Translations under genes and position numbers: made by a program
Shown here: positions 58,814 through 64,000 of the stretch, piece by piece
Layout: the number at the start of each line of letters is the position of its first letter
How positions within the stretch are numbered: the first letter of the stretch is position 1
From: Pseudomonas abyssi
Lineage (GTDB): Bacteria; Pseudomonadota; Gammaproteobacteria; Pseudomonadales; Pseudomonadaceae
Length of the DNA stretch: 64,000 nt
Direction: 5' to 3'
Assembly (NCBI RefSeq): GCF_002307495.1
Contig: NZ_NTMR01000003.1
Coordinates: 409,602-473,601 of the forward strand
Notes under the pieces: generated by a model
Told to the model about the DNA's origin: nothing
What the model saw: the letters and a program-made list of their open reading frames with translations, nothing else
Database searches by the model: none

Positions 58814-60526
58814 ATGGCGATCTTGCAGCTGTCGCTGGGGCAGTGCTCCAGCGCCGGCCGCAAGGCGTTGAACCAGGATCACTGCACGGCGCAGATTCCT
58901 GACGGGCCGCTACTGACAGCCAAGGGCGCGGTGCTGGCGCTGGCCGATGGCATCAGCTCCAGCGTGGTCAGTCAGGAGGCCGCGCAGGCGGCAGTAAACG
59001 GCTTTGTGCAGGATTACTATTGCACGGCTGATCCCTGGTCGGTGAAGCAGGCGGGGGAGCGGGTGATCAGCGCGCTCAACTCCTGGCTTTACGCCCAAAG
59101 CAGACGCAGTCAGTATCGCTACGACCGTGATCGTGGTTACGTCTGTACCTTCAGCGCGCTGGTGGTCAAATCCACCACGGCGCACCTCTTTCACGTTGGC
59201 GACGCGCGGGTCTATCGCGTTCACCGACGCAGGCTTGAGCAGCTCACTGTCGATCACCGGGCCTGGCTCGGTGAGCAGAGCCAGCTGACTCGGGCTCTCG
59301 GCGTTAATGAGCGGCTGGATATCGACTATCAGTCGCTGGCGCTGGAGGTGGGTGAGGTGTTCCTGCTGGCAACCGACGGGGTTTACGAGTTCATTGACCC
59401 GGCACGCGTCGGTGAGTTGATCGACGCCCATGACGGCGACCTGCAACGCGCTGCCGATGCGCTGGTGGCCGAAGCGCTGGCCAATGGCAGTGACGACAAC
59501 CTGACCGCGCAGTTGCTGCGTATCGACAGTCTGCCTAATGGGCAGGCGGCGGAACTGCACCGCCAGTTTGCCGATCTGCCGCTGCCACCGGTGCTGGAAC
59601 CGGGCAAGGTGATCGATGGCCTGCGGGTGATTCGTCAGTTGCACGTCAGCCCCCGCAGTCATGTGTATCTGGTGGAGGATCAGACGAGCGGCGCGCAGCT
59701 GGTGCTTAAGGCACCGTCGGTTGAGCAACAGTACGACCGGGTGCAGTTGGAGCGCCTACTAACCGAAGAGTGGGTCGCCCGCCGCATTGATAACCCTCAC
59801 GTGATGAAGGCCGCGTCGGCAGGGCGGCCGCGCAGCTATCTCTATTGCCTGTGTGAGTACATCGAAGGCCAGACCCTGGCCCAATGGATGTGCGACAACC
59901 CGCAACCCTCGCTGGAGCGGGTGCGCGATATCGTCGAACAGATTGCCCGCGGCCTGCGGGCCTTCCACCGGCTGGAAATGCTGCATCAGGATCTGCGCCC
60001 GGCCAACATCATGCTCGATGCCGATGGTTGCGTGCGGCTGATTGACTTTGGTGCTGTGCAGGTGGCTGGTCTGCTGGAGGCCGGTGTGCAGCAGCCGAGC
60101 GCGCGTCTTGGTACCGCTCAGTACAGCGCGCCGGAGTACTTTGTCGGTGAGCAGGGCACCGCGCGCTCGGATCAGTTTGCGTTGGCTGCGATCACCTATC
60201 AGATGCTCAGTGGCGAGCTGCCCTATGGCGCTGAGCTGGCCCGAGCGCAGAGCCGCGCAGCCCAGCACCGGCTGCGTTATCGCTCGGTGCTGGATCCGCA
60301 GCGCAGCCTGCCGGCCTGGCTGGACCCGGTATTGCGCCGGGCCCTGAATCTGGACCCGTATAAGCGGTTTGAGGACTTGTCAGAATTCGTCTTCGAACTG
60401 CGTCAGCCAAGCGCCGCGATGCTCGCACAGGGTCGTGCGCCCTTGCTGCAGCGCAACCCGGTGCTGTTCTGGCAGCTCACCTCATTGGGGTTGGGGGTGG
60501 CACTGCTGGTCAGCCTGTTGCGCTGA
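58814..60526 (+). CDS. Bifunctional PP2C phosphatase / Ser-Thr kinase-like protein
   Basis: A protein of about 570 residues. The N-terminal PP2C domain has QDHC, VLALADGISSS, FHVGDARVYRVHRRRLEQLTVDH, LLATDGVYEFI and NGSDDNLTAQLL. A kinase domain (residues 270-530) follows with catalytic LHQDLRPANIML and LIDFGAVQVAGL and the VAIK-type Lys in LVLKAP; the glycine loop is degenerate. A single C-terminal transmembrane helix ends the protein. Similar genes sit in pseudomonad nas/nir clusters (PA1782-like). The start is uncertain: an ATG 45 nt upstream would overlap nirC by 32 nt. It probably modulates nitrite assimilation; the target is unknown. Confidence 0.88.
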   Translation: MAILQLSLGQCSSAGRKALNQDHCTAQIPDGPLLTAKGAVLALADGISSSVVSQEAAQAAVNGFVQDYYCTADPWSVKQAGERVISALNSWLYAQSRRSQYRYDRDRGYVCTFSALVVKSTTAHLFHVGDARVYRVHRRRLEQLTVDHRAWLGEQSQLTRALGVNERLDIDYQSLALEVGEVFLLATDGVYEFIDPARVGELIDAHDGDLQRAADALVAEALANGSDDNLTAQLLRIDSLPNGQAAELHRQFADLPLPPVLEPGKVIDGLRVIRQLHVSPRSHVYLVEDQTSGAQLVLKAPSVEQQYDRVQLERLLTEEWVARRIDNPHVMKAASAGRPRSYLYCLCEYIEGQTLAQWMCDNPQPSLERVRDIVEQIARGLRAFHRLEMLHQDLRPANIMLDADGCVRLIDFGAVQVAGLLEAGVQQPSARLGTAQYSAPEYFVGEQGTARSDQFALAAITYQMLSGELPYGAELARAQSRAAQHRLRYRSVLDPQRSLPAWLDPVLRRALNLDPYKRFEDLSEFVFELRQPSAAMLAQGRAPLLQRNPVLFWQLTSLGLGVALLVSLLR

Positions 60527-61708
60527 ATCGGCTCGCTTGAGCTGATGATCCCACGCCAGCACCGCGAGCGCGGCCAGTCCAAACCCGACGCCGACGGCAC
60601 AGGTGCCGGTCCAGCCAGCATGACTCCAGGCACTGACGCCCAGTGCCGAGCCACTGGAGGCACCAGTGAAGTAGCACGTCATATAGACGGCATTGACCCG
60701 CGCGCGGGCCTGCGGCGCCAGTTGGTAAATCACGCTCTGGTTGCTGATATGCACGGCGGGGAGGGCGACATCCAGTACCAGCAGCGCGAGCAGGAAGCTC
60801 AACAGGTGCTCGCTGCCCAGATACAGCCCGGCCCAGCCGAGCAGTAACAGGCCGATAGCGGTCAGCGAGACGGATTGGCCCAGGCCGCGATCAGACAGTC
60901 GTCCGGCCAGACTGGCGGTGATCACCCCGGCCACGCCGATCAGCCCGATCAGGCCGATCTGGCTGTCACTCAACCCGAACGGTGGTGCCGACAGCAGCAA
61001 TGCCATGGTCGAGAACAGCGCGCTGACCGAGCCGAACACCAGACCACCCAGCAATGAACGTGAGCGCAGGCGAGGGTGTTCGGCGGCCAGTTTCAGCAAC
61101 GAGCGCAGTGTTGCTGCATAGCTCTTGGGAGCCGGGTTCCGCGCCTGCGGCAGCGCGTGCAGCAAGATGGCGGCCAGCAGCACCATCAGCACCGCGCTGA
61201 CCTGGTACACCGTCTCCCAGCCGCCGAGCTCCGAGAGCAAGCCGGCCGCCGTGCGGGCCAGCAGAATCCCGGCCAGCAGGCCGCTCATCACCAGCCCGAC
61301 GGCGCGCCCGCTGCGCAGTGGGTCAGACAGGTTGGCGGCCATCGGCACCAGTGTTTGCGCGGCAACCGAGAACACGCCGGTGATCAATGTGCCGACAATC
61401 AACAGCGAAAAACTGCCGCCCCAGCCGCTGATCGCCAGCCCGGCTGCGGCCAACAGCATCAGGCCGACCGCCAGGCCGCGTTGCTCCAGCTTGTCGCCCA
61501 GCGGGACCAGAAACAGCAGGCCGAATGCGTAAGCCACTTGCGAGAGGGTAACGGTGGAGGCGGCCAGCCCTTCGCTGATATTCAGGGCACTGGCCATTGA
61601 GGACAGCAATGGCTGATTGAAATAGTTGGCGCCGGCGCATAGGCCGGTCGCGGTGGCCATTATGAGCAGCGTCGCGGTGGACAGATAGCTGTCGTGCTTC
61701 TCGCTCAT
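60482..61708 (-). CDS. MFS exporter (YbcL/YtbD-type drug transporter)
   Basis: The 408-residue protein has 12 hydrophobic segments. NYFNQPLLSSMASALNISEGLAASTVTLSQVAYAFGLLFLVPLGDKLEQRG contains helix 1-2 and a motif A-like loop, and DPLRSGRAVGLVMSGLLAGILLARTAAGLL is the antiporter motif C region of this MFS subgroup. Its 3' end overlaps the convergent kinase gene by 45 nt, so read-through would give antisense RNA. It overlaps ridA by 4 nt and shares its SoxR-like promoter. Confidence 0.9.
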   Translation of the reverse strand: MSEKHDSYLSTATLLIMATATGLCAGANYFNQPLLSSMASALNISEGLAASTVTLSQVAYAFGLLFLVPLGDKLEQRGLAVGLMLLAAAGLAISGWGGSFSLLIVGTLITGVFSVAAQTLVPMAANLSDPLRSGRAVGLVMSGLLAGILLARTAAGLLSELGGWETVYQVSAVLMVLLAAILLHALPQARNPAPKSYAATLRSLLKLAAEHPRLRSRSLLGGLVFGSVSALFSTMALLLSAPPFGLSDSQIGLIGLIGVAGVITASLAGRLSDRGLGQSVSLTAIGLLLLGWAGLYLGSEHLLSFLLALLVLDVALPAVHISNQSVIYQLAPQARARVNAVYMTCYFTGASSGSALGVSAWSHAGWTGTCAVGVGFGLAALAVLAWDHQLKRADSAQQADQQCHPQPQ

Positions 61709-62148
61709 GCCCTGTGCTCCTCGCTGGCGGGCAGGCAGGCAACCGCGTCGATCTCGATCAGCATGCCATCCAGTGCCAGACGCGGTACCGGGATCAGCGT
61801 GCAGGCTGGCGCCGGGTTGTCTCCAGCAGCTTTGGCCAGTGCGGCGCTGATCAGCGCCAGCCGGGCTTCGCTGTGATCAACCACCAGAACGGTCAGCTTG
61901 ACCACCTGGCTGAAGTGCGCGCCACCTGCGGCCAGGGCGTATTGCAGGTTGCTGAGGCAGTGCGTGAGTTGATCGGCAAAGTCGTCAGGCAGTCTGCCGC
62001 TGACGTCTTCCGCCCCCTGACCGGCAACGAACAGCCAGCGCACGTTGGTCGGTGTGAGCATGAGGTGGGAGTAGCCGTTGGGCGTTGGATCGTACAGGCC
62101 GGGTGGGTTGATTGCTTGCAGGGGCTGCGTGGGGCGCTGATCGGGCAT
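61705..62148 (-). CDS. RidA family protein
   Basis: A 147-residue YjgF/YER057c/UK114 (RidA) protein: LFVAGQGAEDVSGRLPDDFADQLTHCLSNLQYALAAGGAHFSQVVKLTVLVVDH is the core, and ACTLIPVPRLALDGMLIEIDAVACLP is the C-terminal strand pair. The Arg of the deaminase site (normally in the xxCRxx segment) is replaced here by CTLIP, so enamine deaminase activity is doubtful. It is first in a two-gene operon with an MFS exporter. Confidence 0.9.
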   Translation of the reverse strand: MPDQRPTQPLQAINPPGLYDPTPNGYSHLMLTPTNVRWLFVAGQGAEDVSGRLPDDFADQLTHCLSNLQYALAAGGAHFSQVVKLTVLVVDHSEARLALISAALAKAAGDNPAPACTLIPVPRLALDGMLIEIDAVACLPASEEHRA

Positions 62149-62190
62149 GGCATCGAGTCCTTGGGTTGCGGTTGGGTGCGAGACCTGCGC

Positions 62191-62221
62191 ACTCTAAAAC
62201 CTGAGGTTAACTTGAGGTCAA
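62191..62221 (-). promoter_or_regulatory. SoxR/MerR-like promoter-operator of ridA-MFS
   Basis: On the minus strand, TTGACC (-35) and TAGAGT (-10) are separated by a 19-bp spacer, the elongated spacing used by MerR-family activators. The spacer is filled by the dyad ACCTCAAGTTAACCTCAGGT, centred on GTTAAC and close to the SoxR box CCTCAAGTTAACTTGAGG. It is 43 nt upstream of the ridA start. Confidence 0.72.
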
Positions 62222-62340
62222 GCGGGGACGGTGTGAAATATGCACCAAGTTGGCGCGTCAGCAAGAGCCGACTACACTCGCTGGATACCTACAAGAACAG
62301 TGATGCTCGCAGCGCGGTGTGCTGCGGGGCAAGGAACGCC

Positions 62341-63762
62341 ATGGCTCAAGACCTTTTTCTGTATGAAACCCTGTGCGAACAGCTGGCGGTGCGGATTCGC
62401 GGCGGCGGCTTTGCCCCGGGCGAGCGCCTGCCTTCGGTGCGGGCATTGAGCAAAGCCTTTGGGGTGAGCATCAACACCACGGTTCAGTCGCTGCGCAAGC
62501 TCGAACTGGACGGCTATATCGAGGTGCGCGAGCGCTCAGGAGCCTACGTGCGCGAGCGTCTGCCAGCGAACGAGAGCACCGGTGTCGTCAGCCACTTTCC
62601 GTTGTTGCCGGTTGAGATTTCGCTCAGCGAAGACATTTTGCGCTACATGGAGCCGCATACGTCCGAGCAGACGCTGCATCTGGGGATCGCCTTGCCCGAT
62701 GCCAGCCTGATGCCCGTCGACCGCCTGATGCGGTTGTGGCGCGACAGCAGTCGGCGGCAGGCCCGTGTGCTCTGGGACTACAGCCACCCAAACGGTCTGC
62801 CCAGGCTGACGCGCCAGTTGTCCCAGCGCAGTATCGGTTACCCCTCAGCGATTCAGGAGCAGGATATTCTGGTCACCAATGGCTGCATGGAGGCCATGGA
62901 GCTGGCGCTGCGCGCGGTCAGTCGGCCGGGCGATGTGGTGGCTGTCGAGTCGCCAACCTACTATGGCACCCTGCTGGCGCTGGGGGTGTTGAACCGCCGG
63001 GTGCTGGAAATATCCACCCATCATCGTGACGGCATTTGTCTGTATACCCTGGAGCAGGCGTTTCGGCGTGGGCAGGTCAAGGCCTGCATTGTGTCGTGCA
63101 ATGCGCAGAATCCGCTGGGCTTTGTCATGTCGCCCGAACGCAAGCAGCGCCTGGTCGAGCTGGCGGTCCGCTATCAGGTGCCGCTGATCGAGAACGACAT
63201 CTGGGGCGATACGGCCTATGCCGGAGAGGCGTTGCCGGCCAAGGCCTTTGATCAGCAGGGCATGGTCATCTATTGCACGTCCTTTTCGAAAACACTCATG
63301 CCCGGGCTGCGTCTTGGGTGGGTGGCCGGTGGGCGGTTTCATGATCGTCTGCGCGAGCTGAAGCAGATCAGCAGTATCACCACTGCGGCCGCGCCGCAGT
63401 TGGTCATGGCGCGGTTTCTGGAAAGCGGTGCTTACGCCCAGCACCTGATTCAGTTGCGTGGCCAGCTGCAGCAACAGGCGCTGGATGCGCTGGCGCTAGT
63501 GCGGCAGTCATTTCCGTCCGGTACCTGGGTGCAGCCGCCTGAGGGTGGTTGTGTGCTGTGGCTCAGGTTGCCGGAGCGGCGTGATTCCCGGGATCTGTTT
63601 CAGCAGGCCCTGAACGATGGCATCCATATCTTTCCGGGCAGTGTGTTTTCCGTTGGGCCTCGGCATTTCGATTTCCTGCGCATCAATGTGGGTAGTCCGC
63701 TGACCCTGCAGGTACGGGAGAAGCTGTTACGTCTGGGTGAGTTGGCGACCGGGCTTGGGTAG
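62341..63762 (+). CDS. MocR-family (GntR-HTH/aminotransferase) regulator 2
   Basis: The 473-residue protein has an N-terminal GntR winged HTH (RIRGGGFAPGERLPSVRALSKAFGVSINTTVQSLRKLELDGYIEVRERSGAYV) and an aminotransferase-like domain with ILVTNGCMEAMELALRAV, NAQNPLGFVMSPERK, IENDIWGDTAY and the PLP Lys in FSKTLMPGLRLGWV. It is a paralogue of the MocR at 47069-48478. Divergent from ridA-MFS, so it may regulate that operon together with the SoxR-like box. AAGGA lies before the ATG. Confidence 0.9.
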   Translation: MAQDLFLYETLCEQLAVRIRGGGFAPGERLPSVRALSKAFGVSINTTVQSLRKLELDGYIEVRERSGAYVRERLPANESTGVVSHFPLLPVEISLSEDILRYMEPHTSEQTLHLGIALPDASLMPVDRLMRLWRDSSRRQARVLWDYSHPNGLPRLTRQLSQRSIGYPSAIQEQDILVTNGCMEAMELALRAVSRPGDVVAVESPTYYGTLLALGVLNRRVLEISTHHRDGICLYTLEQAFRRGQVKACIVSCNAQNPLGFVMSPERKQRLVELAVRYQVPLIENDIWGDTAYAGEALPAKAFDQQGMVIYCTSFSKTLMPGLRLGWVAGGRFHDRLRELKQISSITTAAAPQLVMARFLESGAYAQHLIQLRGQLQQQALDALALVRQSFPSGTWVQPPEGGCVLWLRLPERRDSRDLFQQALNDGIHIFPGSVFSVGPRHFDFLRINVGSPLTLQVREKLLRLGELATGLG

Positions 63763-63846
63763 AGGTGGGTATCTGTGCCAGTCAGATGCACCAATCTGTA
63801 CCTGTTTTCGATCACGCGGGCCGCACTAGCATGGGGCGTTGCACTT

Positions 63847-63975
63847 AAGGAAGCACTGATTAATTCAACATGCCCTGTTGCGTTCAGGCTGGGCCGCATC
63901 CGGCTGCACATCGCGCCTTGCATCTGCACGCTTGAGCACTCGCAGAAGGCGTGTGGAATTGATCAGCGCTTGCTT
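63847..63975. mobile_element. 129-bp member of the GGAAGC MITE-like family
   Basis: Terminal inverted repeats of 20 bp (AAGGAAGCACTGATTAATTC against GAATTGATCAGCGCTTGCTT, 17 of 20) enclose the core GCTGCACATCGCGCCTTGCA and GCTTGAGCACTCGCAGAAGG shared with the elements at 51483-51747 and 40501-40567. No ORF is supported. It lies at the window edge, downstream of mocR. Confidence 0.75.
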
Positions 63976-64000
63976 GGAAGAACAAAAAGCCCACTGCCAA

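Overview
The window is about 64 kb of a GC-rich gammaproteobacterial chromosome. The gene repertoire (nirB-nirD plus a PP2C/kinase protein, MocR regulators beside a DUF1127 gene, DUF1302/DUF1329 pairs, beta-alanine transaminase plus CoA-acylating dehydrogenase) points to Pseudomonadaceae. The arsenosugar-type operon suggests a marine or halotolerant lineage such as Halopseudomonas. That assignment rests on recognised protein families only; no database was searched. Coding density is high and there is no prophage, integron, CRISPR array, rRNA or tRNA that I can see. Mobile DNA is limited to small non-coding repeats.

Layout. 1-2.1 kb: a hipA-like kinase cut by the window edge, an XRE antitoxin and a YigZ protein. 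2.2-10.1 kb: a complete Nit1C cluster (nitB-nitH on the minus strand, nitA divergent) with a consensus sigma54 promoter and three activator-site-like dyads between nitB and nitA. 10.2-10.75 kb: an island of two small inverted-repeat elements and REP palindromes. 10.8-12.0 kb: alkB and an Ada/Ogt-type methyltransferase. 12.0-17.4 kb: an APH-like kinase, acyl-CoA dehydrogenase and two SDR genes plus a SurE paralogue, possibly a hydroxyacyl-CoA route. 17.5-24.5 kb: a six-gene minus-strand block with ArsS, two arsenosugar-type glycosyltransferases, a TVP38/flavin disulfide reductase fusion, a degenerate phosphoesterase and an SSS symporter. 25.5-35.3 kb: two tandem copies of an AraC regulator / DUF1302 / DUF1329 module.

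35.4-38.2 kb: a DEAD-box helicase, then a DAHP synthase gene preceded by two aromatic-rich leader peptides flanking a strong terminator, which looks like an attenuator. 38.3-44.6 kb: Bcr-type efflux, a hydrolase, and a LysR-controlled omega-amino acid transaminase / semialdehyde dehydrogenase operon. 44.8-53.7 kb: diguanylate cyclase, inositol monophosphatase, DUF1127 with a divergent MocR, a retropepsin-like protein, a beta-propeller protein, a composite repeat island and an ABC exporter. 53.9-60.5 kb: an SGNH esterase, then nirB-nirD-nirC-PP2C/kinase behind NtrC-like sites, a sigma54 promoter and a NasT-type leader terminator. 60.5-63.8 kb: an MFS exporter and RidA behind a SoxR/MerR-like promoter, and a second MocR regulator.

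Nitrogen acquisition is the recurring theme: nitrile or cyanide-related Nit1C, nitrite assimilation and beta-alanine use. The first two have textbook sigma54 promoters. The most novel-looking signals are the dual-leader attenuator of the DAHP synthase gene, the nitA/nitB control region, the duplicated AraC-DUF1302-DUF1329 module, the arsenosugar-like operon with its unusual fusion protein and no arsM, and several families of short mobile repeats.
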